The notes: generated by a model from the letters alone, not told the origin. A DNA stretch of 64,000 bases from Nemopilema nomurai (GCA_003864495.1 ML133428.1:2547009-2611008); one strand, 5' to 3'; positions 25,001 through 60,181 are shown, numbered from the stretch's first letter. Program-made: numbers and translations.

Positions 25001-27299
25001 AAAATACCTCTTCAAGTTCTTAAACCTGTAGGCCTACTTAAAGAAATCTTCTGTTTTTATTCAACCTAATGCACCAGTTTGCATGCAAATCGTAAGCAAT
25101 CTGAGCATGGAGATTGTGAATTGTTTAAACATTCAAAGACATTCAGTGTTTAAAGATCTTAATTGACATATTCCAAGGATAGCTCGTCGTCACACCGTGA
25201 CCCTCGTTGCTTCTGTCTTGTTGCTTATGTAAACTGCTGGTTAAGTCTGAGAACTGCGAGCAATCACGCGCGGTCTCGTTTTCGTTTGTTCCCCAGGATC
25301 TCGACGAAGAGCGACGTGAACAAGATGACTCCCCATAATCTCGCAGTCGTCTTCGGACCAACGGTGATCAGAGCGCCCGCCACCGTTGACGTCATCACGA
25401 GCCAGGGACAAATCAACATCTTCATAGAAACCTTCATCCGGGAGTTCTTCAATATATTCTTCAACGAGAAGCCTCTTAATGACGACGGAACCTCGGCTCG
25501 AAGCGACGACGGAGAAGATGAAAATGATGATGAGGACGGCGACGAAGATCTGGGCAGTGACGAAGGTGCTCAGCAGTTATTACTATTAATATTATTACTG
25601 ATATTACTATTAATATTAATATTGCTACTAATTTTATTATCAATATTACTATTAATTTTATTATTATTATTACTATTAATATTATTATTAATATTACTAT
25701 TGATATTATTATTAATATTACTATTGTTGTTAATATTACTATTGATATTATTATTAATATTACTATTGTTGTTATTATTATTATTATTATTATTCAATGT
25801 TCACACGGCGGTGTTATTGACTGCTGGATGGCAGGCCAAATCGCATGGCCTTAGGTATCAAGAACTTATTCTAGTACCTTTGCAGTTCCTGACAAGCAAG
25901 CTTTTATTAGGCCACCCCTCTCTTTCTACTCCCCAATTATGTTGTCATGGGCTTCCACTCTATTCTAATCCATTCTATGGTAACGTTATGTAACTTAGTT
26001 TATGATTGATCGGAAATGACTATTATTAAATGATATTAAGGCTATCATATGCAGTATTCAGTTTTTCACTGATACCTTTTGGCATTACGTTTGAAAAGGT
26101 TGACTCCTCTTCTATGTATCCATGAACATTCTATGAGTCGCACACTTTTGCTTGCACGCCTTGATATGTGAACGCCTTGCTGTGTAGTGCTCGAGTTTAT
26201 TAGTTTCTGTGTTTTCCTAGAAATTGACGGCGACTTCCTGGAAGCGGAAGCTCTGTTTGACTACTGCGCACGTTCCCATAAAGAGCTGTCTTTTAAAAAG
26301 GGTGACATCATTAAAGTGTTTTCCCGCGCAAACAAGGATTGGTGGGATGCGAAGGTTGACGGGTCTTTTGGTTTCGTTCCAGCAAATTACGTCAAAGTCG
26401 CTTCGTCAGACGCGGAGAGGCTAGACATTTTGGGCGACGACTCCTCTTCTAGCGGTGCGACGGAGATTCAAACAAAAGGGAACGGCTCGTCAGAGGAACC
26501 GCTGCTCCTCGAAGAGAAGTCGCTAAGCCCGCGCTCTGACGACGATAAGTCGCCGTTCGAAACATCGTGGCCAGAATCGCAGAGTAATGTCTTTGTATCT
26601 ATTGATCCGACTGCATCAAAAAGTGGCGTAAAGTCTTCAACTATTGGAAATAGATCTGTAGCGCCACTTGCCGGACCGCAACCGTTTCTGACGCGCGGTG
26701 CGTCGCTTCCGCGTCAGGCCCTTAAGAGCGAGTCGGATTTGATTTCTGCCGATTCGCTGTCCACAACGGTGACGGCAGTGAGAGAGGCGTTTGGCGGGCC
26801 AAGGCCGCTTAAGCCTGGCGCGAGTAAATCAATGACAATTTCTGCCACGGATTTGAAAAACACGCAGAGTAAGCTTCGACCTGGCACTCCAGACGACACT
26901 TTGACAACATCAGAGACCTCGGCATTACCTGAAGAGCGCGGTTTAGAGAGAGGCGGCAGCGTGAAGAACATTTCGCAGATGTTCAATCGCCAAGGCAGCG
27001 GACCGTTGTACCGAAAACAAGCCGCCGCCGGCAGCCCCGATGACGCGCTGTCACCGAGTGGCGACGAGATCAAGCGGCTTGGTTCCATTGGCAGCTCGGA
27101 TGAGCCGGAGAAAGGGAAGCCGCCAGCCCCAGCGGTCAAGCCGAAGCCGTTTATCAAAAGAGAATCTGCGGGTTTGCCCGCAACGCAGCCAAGCGGTATC
27201 GCGGGCCCGTCCGAACTGATAGCCAGCATTAAGGCCGCGGCGGCTGCCAAGGTCGTCAAGGATTCCGTAGGTGGTGTCAAGGAAGAGACTAATTTATAA
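7072..27299 (+). CDS. SRGAP: SLIT-ROBO Rho GTPase-activating protein (srGAP), complete
   Basis: Eighteen coding exons join in frame to 1065 residues: 7072-7132, 13391-13589, 14137-14293, 14926-14988, 15617-15772, 16361-16489, 17086-17307, 17909-18010, 18345-18536, 18884-18962, 19080-19107, 20050-20131, 20362-20422, 20918-20995, 22159-22293, 24922-25027, 25297-25565 and 26221-27299 (TAA). srGAPs bind curved plasma membrane as F-BAR dimers, switch off Rac/Cdc42-type GTPases and act downstream of Robo receptors in cell shape and migration. Domain order here is F-BAR (about 15-450 with its extension), RhoGAP (about 475-660) and SH3 (about 714-769), then a Ser/Pro-rich tail. Vertebrate family members are about 1,050-1,100 residues, so this looks full length. 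The start ATG at 7072 (MAAIGRKDK) has G at -3 and +4 and aligns with the vertebrate N-terminus, which also carries KKDK. Whether it is closer to vertebrate SRGAP1, 2 or 3 cannot be said; it is probably pro-orthologous to all. Confidence 0.93.
10660..10775 (-). mobile_element. tRNA-derived SINE head with A and B boxes
   Basis: Read on the minus strand, an A-box-like TGGCTCAGTGG (complement at 10762-10772) is followed about 40 bp later by the B-box-like GGAGTTCGATTCC (complement at about 10720-10732). This is the internal RNA polymerase III promoter layout of a tRNA. The folded cloverleaf is degenerate and there is no intact acceptor stem, so this is not a functional tRNA gene. The non-tRNA body should continue toward lower coordinates, but I could not define its end. 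Confidence 0.6.
11577..11692. mobile_element. Small MITE, family A copy 1, 5-bp target duplication
   Basis: The element begins CAGGGCCTCCGAC and ends CGGAGCCCATG, imperfect terminal inverted repeats. It is flanked by a direct repeat CACTT at 11572-11576 and 11693-11697. The inner part (GGGGGGCCATGGCCCCC, then CACTTTTTTGTAAAACAATA) matches the element at 58826-58968. CAGGG ends suggest a hAT-like non-autonomous element; no transposase is present. Confidence 0.8.
13935..14105. mobile_element. Probable hAT-like MITE end or fragment
   Basis: The stretch starts CAGGGCCGCGTTTAGGACC, a GC-rich terminus of the hAT-MITE type, followed by GGGGCTCTGGGCCC and AT-rich sequence. No matching right terminus or target duplication was found before the next exon at 14137, so it may be truncated. 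A copy of the short dispersed repeat (CCATTGTGAGGTTCTGTAC) lies just upstream at about 13840-13915. Confidence 0.35.
18011..18344 (+). other. Strongly pyrimidine-rich srGAP intron 8
   Basis: Almost the whole 334-bp intron after its GTGACC donor is C/T on the + strand, with runs of CCTTCC, CTTTTTTTCTC and a C run near 18261-18272. A usual intron has its pyrimidine tract only in the last 20-40 bases. The acceptor is TCGTAG at 18344. Confidence 0.75.
19080..19107 (+). other. SRGAP: 28-nt microexon of srGAP (exon 11)
   Basis: Acceptor TTACTTTAG, then 28 bases encoding RDIAENAKR plus split codons at both ends (phase 1 in, phase 2 out), then donor GTACGT. Skipping it shifts the frame (28 is not a multiple of 3), so it must be constitutive or tightly controlled. 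It lies in the linker between the F-BAR extension and RhoGAP. Downstream at 19190-19201 is a 12-G run. Confidence 0.75.
19700..19990. repeat. 30/60-bp minisatellite in srGAP intron 11
   Basis: Bases 19741-19800 and 19801-19860 are identical 60-mers, and the flanking units at 19715-19740 and 19861-19990 are diverged copies. Each 60-mer is two related 30-mers of the form GGGCGTTTATT-GAAATGGGCAC. Its minus strand reads as an open NKRPL/NRRPFYV repeat only because the unit length is a multiple of three. Confidence 0.92.
20996..22158. other. srGAP intron 14
   Basis: AT-rich intron with a (TTTA)n microsatellite at about 21627-21667 and one copy of a short dispersed repeat at about 21988-22047. No coding sequence seen. 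Confidence 0.7.
21988..22047. repeat. Short dispersed repeat, copy 1 (TATGCAAAAACTAGTT family)
   Basis: Closely similar over about 55-60 bp to 46070-46131: both run TATGCAAAAACTAGTT, a T-rich gap, GCCATTGTGA, then GTTTTGTACC and CAAAGCAC. A weaker third copy lies at 13840-13915. Ends and class are undefined. Confidence 0.7.
22294..24921. other. srGAP intron 15 (2.6 kb)
   Basis: No recognised coding sequence or transposon. Contains a C run near 22550-22565. Short open frames at 23363-23581 and 23711-23992 have no family resemblance. Confidence 0.65.
25575..25796. repeat. TTA/ATT trinucleotide tract in srGAP intron 17
   Basis: About 220 bp of TTA, ATT and ATA-type triplets begins ten bases after the exon 17 donor (GAAG|GTGCTC at 25565/25566). 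In the frame of exon 17 it reads only Leu and Ile with rare Ser, and the frame stays open to TAA at 25991-25993. Confidence 0.9.
26221..27299 (+). other. SRGAP: srGAP last exon: SH3 domain and Ser/Pro-rich tail
   Basis: The split codon from exon 17 completes Glu, followed by IDGDFLEAEALFDYC. SH3 signatures are ALFDY, ELSFKKGD, the tryptophan pair in KDWWDAK, and VPANYVKV, so the ligand groove looks intact. The rest (about 295 residues) is low-complexity, rich in Ser, Gly, Asp and Pro, with a proline segment KPPAPAVKPKPF near the end. The exon is clearly richer in G+C and CpG than any other part of the window. Confidence 0.9.
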
Positions 27300-30200
27300 G
27301 GTTTTATATGGTGGCGACTTATTTACAGTCAAAGTAGTTTGGATGTAGTCAAATTTATTTTAACCAAAATGTGTGTGTGGATTCATTATAGCAGTGTAGT
27401 TAAATGGAGCCAAATCGTATCCCTGTGAAGCAACAACCGATAATAACAAACGCTCGTCGACCATGGGCCTAAGGAGCGGAGAGACGGATATGAAAAGTGT
27501 GGCTTCTTGGGTTTTCTCGTAAGTGCTTCGGTTAAATTTTCAGTGATTTATGATTCTCGGACAACACTGATGTGGGTCCGAGTTGTTCCAAATGAACTTC
27601 CAATTTAAGTGTATCTAAAGATATTAGACTTGGCTGAGTTTTCACGTTTGAAACAAGACTAAAGAAAACTGGCATTTTCGCAAGACTATTACTACGTTGC
27701 TCTTAGTAACTGGTAATTAGCAATTAAGAGCTCGTCGAATTTTTACATTGATAATTATATGACATATTGTCAGTGTCACATTGTCACTTCCACAATGTCA
27801 CTTTTAGAATGTCACTTCTACATTGCATGGCAATTTAAGCAAAAAGTCTAAAGGTTTGTGAAAAGAAGATTCTTAAATCCAAGATTCGCTGCGCTTATTT
27901 TTTTAATTTGTAGGCTCTTTCTACAGTTTTTTATTTTCGGGATTCAAATTCATTATTAAGTAGGCGCAAGCGCAGTTTTGTCACTCGGTAGACTCTCGTT
28001 GTTTATACATGTTACCAATTTACTGCCTTGCTCTATGCTTGTTCTCTAGGCCTTTTTGCAAGTTTTCTAACGGAACATAGAACGGCATGTTAGGCTGTAC
28101 GTGCAATTTTGGCCAGAAAAATCCCCGTTGAAATGGATATTTTGGCAATTAATTCTATGTTTCACTTTTCCCATAATGTGTTTCTATTTGCTGTATTTAT
28201 CCGCAAAAATCATGACTTGCCAGTATGATGATTTCAACGGGATTATCAAATTTAGATAATTTATGTAATCACAAAATGATGTTCAAGTTTGGGCCAAGCA
28301 TTATGTTTATAATCCCATTTTTCTAGATTTTGTAATTACAATATATAATTAAAATGGAGAACGATGTTTGAGTTGTACTCTCTGACACCCTCGCTTTAGT
28401 TTAAATTTGCAGTAAATTACAATGTTCCTTCTCGAATGATGTCTGTAAAAACACCATTTTCGAGATCTCCAACGACAGTAACCATACTGCAAATGTATAG
28501 GAACGGCGGACCATATGGTATGATAGTTTCAGTGGAAAAAACTATTCATAGTATAGCAATGTTTCATTATTTTAATGCACACGAAATGCTAAATCAATAT
28601 ATTTGTTCGCTCCTAAGATAATTCAATCTTATGTTAGGCCAGAGAGCCTCATATCCAAAATTATTCTTACGAAGCCTCGGACCCATGAAGCCTCGATATG
28701 GTGGAGAAACTTCAAATGCCTGTTTTCCCATCAGCGAAATTAATTCACCATAACTGCGGTGTAAATTTGAAACATTTAGCATTTTCCCAAATAATGTTGG
28801 CACTTTAAGAAGACTGGGATTTTCAATGGAAGCGGTCGTAAACAGAGACCACAGAACTGCGTGCTCTGATTCACAACAACGAGCCGCATATTTTGAATCC
28901 TTTGTGCCTTTAAAGTCCTTTTAATTCGGCGAAATTAGAGGGTACGTTGTGGAATGTGGAATATCAATTTTGTTTGATATGTGGAGCTGGTACGTTGTGG
29001 AAATACTTTCAATGTGGGTCAGGTGGGAAATAAACCGCTTTTGAACCAATTGTCAAAAGGTCTTTTTAATCACATTTGTGACAGACGCTGAACTTATCAT
29101 TCTCTGATTCGGGTTGGCGTTATCGATTTTGCATCTTGGCACTCACGGCTCTTTCTCAAAAATTAACATCAGAATTGAAATCCTGATCTTTAACTTAGTT
29201 TATACTGAAAACTTCATGTTGTTTGGATCCTCCGGCCGCGAGTTACTTTGTTTTGAATATTTAGACATTGCATGCGATTTGACCGCAATTTGCGTCCGCA
29301 GTGAAATTTTTTGACTGCATCAGCAAATTTCGTTGGAGTGTATAGGAAAAGCTAAATTTCTAGAATAGGTTAATTTGCAACATTGTCTCTGGCACCTCCA
29401 TATTTTGCAGTTGTAAAGGATAGGCTACTTAACTTTCAACTTTTTAGCTACTAAAATTAATATGTTCTTTGACAACCTTCGTTTTAAGGATGTGTTACCT
29501 TTTGACTCCCTTAATTCTTGCCCCAACGCTTTTGCAGTTTCTTTCGCATTTCCCTTTCTGATGTTTCATTTTAGTACACAAGCAATTCATGCTTTGTCCG
29601 GCAATTGTCCTTACAAATTTAGAAGAAATGGCCTTATCATTGCTATAAGATGTCTTGCAAAGGCTTGTCTGCAAAAGTCCTTCCGAGTTAGAAGAATGGG
29701 GTAAAAACAAGTGAGGACTCAACAGCCTCTTGTGATGTCCTTGAGTTTTCAAAATGAACCATAGCAATAAGAAATGATTCATCTTATAATTATCTTATAA
29801 TTCACAATGATTCATCTGATGTTATAATTCACAATGATTCTTCACAAATTAAGAATAGTCTACTGTGTGATTATCTACGGGCACCCAATCTGAGATTCAA
29901 ATAAGAGGCAGAAATGTAGATGAGCAATTAATAACACAATTTGGGCGAGAATGCTTGAAGCATCGAAATGCAAGAATCTGACCACATTTTGTGCCATTGT
30001 CACAATCTACATGCATGCTGGTTCCTATAGATACATTGAAATCATTAGACTTCCCACGACTTTGAAAACCGTCCTTCCTCTTTCTTCTCGTGTGACAAAA
30101 CATCCTTCTTTATAAGAAATGCAAATAATACGCACTCAAAGGCTCATTATTGTCTCGAAAGACAATGGGCTTTCTTTGAGAAGAATATTCGGGCACAACG

Positions 30201-31124
30201 GATTTGGCTAACAATGCAATTGTTACAGCGATTAAAATAGACGATAACGTAGGCCCACCGGGTGCCCCTGCAGTGGAAGTTTGTGAATCATGTATTCTGA
30301 GCGAATCATCGCTATAAATACATACTTTCGTTTTTGAAGCCGGCAATTACCGAGAAGTGAGATTCCTTGAAGCATCACAAGTTGCATTGTTCGAGGTATA
30401 GTGTCATATTTAGCAATATCTGGCTGGACAATTTAGACGCCCATTCGGATCGAGAAGTTAGGCCCACGGAAGTAGCTTGCAATACGTGATTCGTTCAGCA
30501 GCAGCTGACGGCTAAGAAGGTACGAGAGGATAACGCTAGCCCTTTCGTTTTGGTATAACTTATCATTCATTAATGGAGGGGTGGGTTGTTTTTTCAAAGC
30601 AGATGTCCCTATTTTAATGCAATGCTCCCCCTCATTGCAATGCTCCCCCTCATATTATCAGGGTCATTCTCGTTCTACTCGCGGAACCCTTGTAAAATAT
30701 CTTTGTGATTATTTTGCTTAATAAAGTTCGTCGCTAATGGTTTTATGATTAGAATCCACTGTTTAATTCTACCTTGACAATTTCCACATATTTTCCAACT
30801 GCATGAAAAGAACTGTAACAATCTGCTGAGCCCTGCCCGGTCACTGAGAAAATGGGAAACAAAGACGGAATTTCGGGTTAGGTGTTGAACGCAACTGGGC
30901 TAATTTATTAACTGAAGCGAATATCACAAGAAAATGTCTGTGGGTTGAAAGGAAACGATTAAGCATTTGCATTGTTTGTTGCCAAAACGATTTTTGATGA
31001 TATTCAACGGCCATTCGCGCTAATTTTTATTGGGTGCGTCTGCCAATTTCTTTTTGAAAAGGCGAATTCGCACCCGCAACAGTGTTTGTTACAAATAATC
31101 TATCGTAACTTTTATTTGTTTCAG
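27300..31124. other. srGAP 3' UTR, intergenic region and PKC 5' region
   Basis: No conserved coding sequence seen. No canonical AATAAA was seen close to the srGAP stop; a variant ATTAAA lies at 28348-28353. A 27-bp direct duplication (ATAATTCACAATGATTC) is near 29795-29840. Minus-strand open frames at 29495-29782 and 30110-30346 have no recognisable family. Confidence 0.6.
30440..30519 (+). promoter_or_regulatory. Possible non-coding first exon of PKC
   Basis: The PKC start exon (31125) follows a spliced acceptor two bases before its ATG, so an upstream 5' UTR exon must exist. One candidate is the CpG-containing stretch ending GCTAAGAAG|GTACGA at 30519/30520, with a TATAAATA-like string at about 30311. 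This is a guess from a donor-like site only. Confidence 0.2.
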
Positions 31125-31126
31125 AT

Positions 31127-55622
<24,496 letters not shown>

Positions 55623-55703
55623 TTGGTCAACAAGCAAGGACTCGTAGTTGTATAGATTTTTTCAAGAGCATAGCTTGATGTGACTGTCATATCTGTGTTT
55701 GTA

Positions 55704-55709
55704 AATAAA
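55704..55709 (+). terminator. Poly(A) signal AATAAA of PKC
   Basis: Canonical AATAAA 82 bases after the TGA of the PKC gene, followed by a GT-containing stretch (GTGTCGTGG). Confidence 0.65.
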
Positions 55710-57439
55710 CCGTGTCGTGGAGACTGTCAAACGTAGCATTAAATAGCATTTAGCTTTTAATTGTGTAATTTAGTTTTGAACTTTGTTATTGAACTTTTAG
55801 CGAGATTTTCAGCTTCCAACTGAATCGAGGCTATTCTAACAGGCCTTCGCAATGCTTCTCTGTTACTTTCACATATATTTCGAGACGGCATTGTCACGAG
55901 TTGTTGTAATGATGTATTAATTACTATTTCTCGGAGAGAGAATTTCATTCCCCTCCATGAGTCTGACTTAGTTTTCTTATTGATAGACAAACAAAAACAT
56001 TTATTGAACTCGAATTTTGCCGCGTACGAAGCACGCGGAAAATCATTAGATAATGCTTTTGGCATTTGGTTACTAGATTTCTTGCTGGTGTAACCTTGTT
56101 GTAATTTTCCAACCAAGAATTGCCACATTAGACTTGTGTTATTAGATCGTCGTTTTTGTTGGTTGTGTCGTGTATTTGCAGCTGTGTCATGAGATCCCCT
56201 CGCGATGTCGCCCCCCGCCCCCTGAAATTGCAAGGTTCTTCGGACGTTTGACTTGATGGGAACTTTTTTCTGGGAAAGGGGGTTGTGTAACCTATTTTTA
56301 AGGCCGGACCCTCAATCACCTTTTCGAAGTCGACTTCATCATATCAATGTATTAGCTAGCTATATTAAATCATCTAACATAAGTTTTTCTTCTGTCCTAC
56401 AAGGTTGTAAATAGTCATTTACCTGCAATACCTTCCTTTGTATTGATTTTAGATCTTGGTGTTATCAGAAATGCTCGTTGGTAGCGTATATTGTAGTTCG
56501 AGTCACTTTTTCCCAACCTGACTGTGTTTTGTATGAGCAAGTTGATTCGACATTCATTGGTTGGGTCTTCAAGGTGAGACAGGACTCCCAGGCTGTGTTG
56601 TCACCCATAATCACCAACCCTGCAATATTTATGGACTTCCAGTGGAACATTTTGCTCCTGCAATTGATGCACGCGAAGCTGACTGCTAGACTCTTGGTGC
56701 CATAAAAATGCGAATTACTGCCTTTACTGGCTTGGCTTTCTTATAAATTCAATTCTGATCTCATTCTCATCTCATCTGGCATGATTTGACCTGTGATCAT
56801 CATACAGCGTTATGGCTCTTGGTGTACATTAACAAAATAAGAAGTAAAAAAGCACCACTTTAAGATTGTACTTCAAATTAATTGTCACATCATTTAGACA
56901 CATTAATGCCAACGAAATATCGAGAGCGAATGTCCTGTTCAATGGCTGTTCAACAGTCCACAACGCTTCGATACGTCGCTTCGAAGGAGATTCAATTCAT
57001 TTAGAGATCATATTCAATGCCAACTAACTGTTTACAGTCATAGGACCTTTATTATTCTTTTTTGTTGCGCATGCTCAAGAATAATGTACACATGATTGTA
57101 CTCACTGTACACAATTGGTTACAGCCCTTCTCCAGTGAAAGCTGTGATTTGGTGCCTTTGAGAAAGTGCCTGCAGAAACCCCGTTATCAACCCATGATAC
57201 TTCAGAGGGGAGAAGGCCATAGTGACAACAGCATCATAAATATTAATATTAAATATTTAAATATTAACTCTTTGTTATAATAATGTGCCTTATCGACCAC
57301 AAAGTCAATAACAACTCTCCACTAGATAATGTTTTCCATTTCATAAAGCCTACCGTTATTATTTTGACATGAATATTTGCTGTTATTTGCTTATTAAGAT
57401 TAAGTCTCTCTGAATTGAGATGTTAAGTTCATTTACTCT

Positions 57440-58312
57440 TCAGAGAGTTTTAACTGCCCTTGGAATTGGATGCACCTTCGCAGTTCGTTTTTCCCCCGCC
57501 TTCTGACCTTTACTCTTCTCAGAAGCTCTCCTTACCGCTGTCTTCCCTTGCTTTTTGCCCTCCTGTGGAGCTTTCTTCGACACTGCCTTCCAAAAGCAGC
57601 ATCCGCTAACTTCTTCGGTGTTTTGTGGATGGCTGGCCTCCTCTTCTCCACCCTCTTCTCCACCCTCTTCTGCACCCTCTATTGCACCCTCTACTGCACT
57701 CTCTTTTGCACCCTCTCCTGCACCCTCGCCTGCACCCTCGCCTGGTACCCTGTTACCAACGGCTTCTGTCTCCACTTTCTGCGTTATGACAATATCATAT
57801 TTGCATCTCGTTTGCTCTAAGGATTCTTGCTGTCTCTGGTTCTCGCCTTGGGACATGCGTTTTGTCGTCAATAACCTCCTTCTTGCAGCCCACCCATCTT
57901 CATAATTGTTGCAGTAAGGTTGCTCAGATATCACAGTAATCAAGGACCCAGGCATCTCTTTGTAGTCCTTACCCTCCAAGCAGCAACAGCAGAAAAAATT
58001 CTACGAAGCCCCGATCTTTATACACCCTCGATTAGGTAATAACCTATCTGTTACTCGTACATCTACCAGCCAAGTACACGTGACTTGGCCATGATTTGCA
58101 TCGTCTAAATTTGTCCAATCCGATTTTTTCAATATCAGCGTCCGATGTTTCGTTGACGACTCTTGACTGTGTGCAGCTAGCGATAACAAAGTCGAGCACA
58201 ATGTAAAGTTTCGGCTTAATTGCACCGTTATTAACGTACCGCTTCTAAGTTCTGGAGATGCTAAATAATAAAATACGTCAGTAACTGTGATCGATGCCAA
58301 TGCTGTGTTCAT
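57440..58312 (-). pseudogene. Unrecognised open frame broken by one in-frame TAG
   Basis: On the minus strand one frame runs from ATG at 58312 to a stop at 57440. It is interrupted only by a TAG whose complement is at 58001-58003; the frame on both sides is the same. The upstream 103 codons look like ordinary globular sequence (HGQVTCTWLVDVRVTDRLLP). The downstream part of about 185 codons is low complexity, with a Gly-Glu-Gly-Ala repeat built from 12-bp units and a Lys-rich end. I recognise no family. It could be a decayed gene, two exons of a spliced gene (there is acceptor-like TTATTATTTAG in the complement of about 58262-58272), or chance. Unit length in multiples of three mildly favours past coding. 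Confidence 0.3.
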
Positions 58313-58359
58313 TACGCCTTATTTGTAAAAAAGCACGTTTATTTTCAAGTCTTTGGAGG

Positions 58360-58520
58360 TGACGTGATAGGTGAAAGGTGATGATTGAAGGTGGGAGGTG
58401 AAGGGTGAAAGGTGAGAGGGCAAGAGCAGAAGGAAGAGAGAGCAGAAGAAGTAGGGAGCTAAGGGGTGAGATGGAGTGGATGGGTTAATTGAAAGGGACC
58501 TGCAGAGATATACAGAGAAG
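58360..58520. repeat. Purine-rich G/A tract
   Basis: Mostly A and G on the + strand, with GGTGAAAGGTGA and GAAGGTGGGAGGTGAAGGG motifs. Such tracts can form triplex DNA; no gene seen. Confidence 0.7.
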
Positions 58521-58825
58521 GGAAGAAGAGCGATAAGAGGTTAGTGAGTCATTTTCATTAGCAAAAATTCTTATGGGCAGTTGGCTTATGACTTGGCAAT
58601 TGATTGTCTTATTTGTCTTAGGGCTGGCTGGCATCTTGACAAACGTCCTGTTACAAAACGCTTTTATTACCGGCAGATCAGGCTTTTATTACATAAGTTC
58701 AGTGTTTCATCAACATATCTCGCCGATTCGCAAACAATCCTAGTAATATTGCTACTTGCTGTCAAAAGAAACGTGCTGCACATGTGAACTGCCCCTGATA
58801 TATCTATACGTTTGTATGTCAGATT

Positions 58826-58968
58826 CAGGGCCTTCGATGAATGGGGACCGGGGGGGCATGGCCCCCTCACTTTTTTTGTAAAACAATAGAACTTTTTAAA
58901 CATCATTTGCTATGATTGTCAAATTCTCCCTTGGCCTCTCCACTTTCCGACCGGCGTCGGAGCCCATG
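58826..58968. mobile_element. Small MITE, family A copy 2, 5-bp target duplication
   Basis: Begins CAGGGCCTTCG, ends GTCGGAGCCCATG, and is flanked by AGATT at 58821-58825 and 58969-58973. Its interior (GGGGGGGCATGGCCCCCTC, TTTTTTTGTAAAACAATAGA) is shared with 11577-11692. Two independent insertions with different but perfect 5-bp duplications fix the element's ends. Confidence 0.85.
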
Positions 58969-60010
58969 AGATTTTGGATTGATACTTGTTCCAATTTGGT
59001 TGCTACCTCCTTCACAGGAGCGTAAGCCAATGATACTGCACATTTTAAAAATTCTAGCGATGTGGGGCAGCTAATTGTGGTTACCATTGCAGCAGTACTT
59101 GATTACCACTTTGCATAACCCACATTAATATGATCTTCAGTTATAAACTTGCAGAAAATTTGCCAACCTATTGGGCGCAGGACTTAGCCCCCTTTTACCC
59201 ACCACTGGGCCAACAAGACTTTTAAGCAACTATCGCCTCACTGCACACACACCTCCATTTTCTGGTCTGCTCTGAACTTGACACCGCTTATCAAAACCTT
59301 CTTCTAGAACCTGAACCTGATTATTTGTCTTCCAGTGCAAAGGAGCTTCGAATTACCAAACAGGACTCTCATTTCATCTGTGAAGGAATTAAAGAAAATG
59401 CTTGAAACAATATAACAAAAAGTTTCATAATATTTGTCATACTCATAAACATCGTTATGGTTGAGTGCAGCATGTGGGGCGTGAAATGGCTGGTGATTTA
59501 AAAAATGGATCCATGGTTTAGGGTGTTATGGGGTGCGACTGTGTGGGTTTAGAGGCAGAGGGTCAGTCCCTGCTGGGGTAATCCTTTAAATTCTAAGTAA
59601 AATTAAGAGTTCAACGACTGAAGATCATGATAACCATAGAAGGCTGTGCTGTGTGTCTGGCTAAAAACCCCACGCGCCCATGCAATCCACAGTGTCTTGC
59701 CCGTTTTCGAACACCTGAACATCATTGCGTTCCTGTGTCAACTGTGCTTTATTGGGTGAATTAGATTTTTACCATGAGTGGGATTGGCATGTTGATTGCC
59801 TTACAGTGACAATAAACCACTTCTATTTCTGTAGGAATTTTAAACTGTTTTTCTGTCTAATTACAGTTCCCGGGTGCGCATGTCTAAATGGGTTTGAACT
59901 CTGGTGGTATAACAGCTGCAGCGCCATCTTTAAAAGCCGCTGGCGACAAGGCTCGAAGGATTGCGGCCCTTTAAACTTAAAGTTGACTATCGACTAGGCC
60001 CATGAGTACT

Positions 60011-60181
60011 CAGGCACCGCGGAGCGTTGAGAAAAATGGGGGGTCTAAAAAAAGTGGGAGAGCTAAAACCATTAAAAAAGAGGCTTTATCGGTAGTTTAT
60101 TACTTAATATTTGGCATATTTTGCAAAAATTGGGGGGGGGGCTAAAGCCCCTCAGCCCCACCTCCTGCTCCGCGGTGCCTG
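60011..60181. mobile_element. 171-bp MITE with 15-bp perfect terminal repeats
   Basis: Starts CAGGCACCGCGGAGC and ends with its exact complement GCTCCGCGGTGCCTG. It is flanked by GTACT at 60006-60010 and 60182-60186. Interior includes a 10-G run and CCCCTCAGCCCC. Different family from the CAGGGCC elements but the same duplication length. Confidence 0.9.

Larger units (their letters stand above)
20050..25565 (+). other. SRGAP: srGAP exons 12-17: RhoGAP domain
   Basis: Exon 12 enters the domain with IKPIKLFGTTLE. Exons 13-14 give IPELVESCIRFM and GIFRVSGTSQEI, in which Arg519 is the catalytic arginine finger. Exon 15 gives DINAVAGVFRAYFRELEEPL, the conserved helix that contacts the GTPase, and exon 16 gives LPSVNLRIIKYLFKFL. 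Exon 17 gives KMTPHNLAVVFGPTVIR, the usual end-of-domain NLAxxFGP motif, followed by a short acidic linker (DDGEDENDDEDGDED). All hallmark residues are present, so it should be an active GAP. Confidence 0.92.

Noticed and set aside
25163..25296. Open frame extending upstream of srGAP exon 17
   Set aside because: The family alignment, the CCCCAG acceptor at 25296 and the phase all place the exon start at 25297; the upstream part is intron.
55757..56233. 158-codon minus-strand frame just after PKC
   Set aside because: Not recognised, starts inside likely 3' flanking DNA and could be repeat-derived; kept only as a remark in the intergenic entry.
57470..57820. Plus-strand open frame opposite the minus-strand gene candidate
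   Set aside because: Cys/Leu/Thr repeat is the complement of the Gly/Glu/Ala repeat; the minus-strand reading is the more protein-like.
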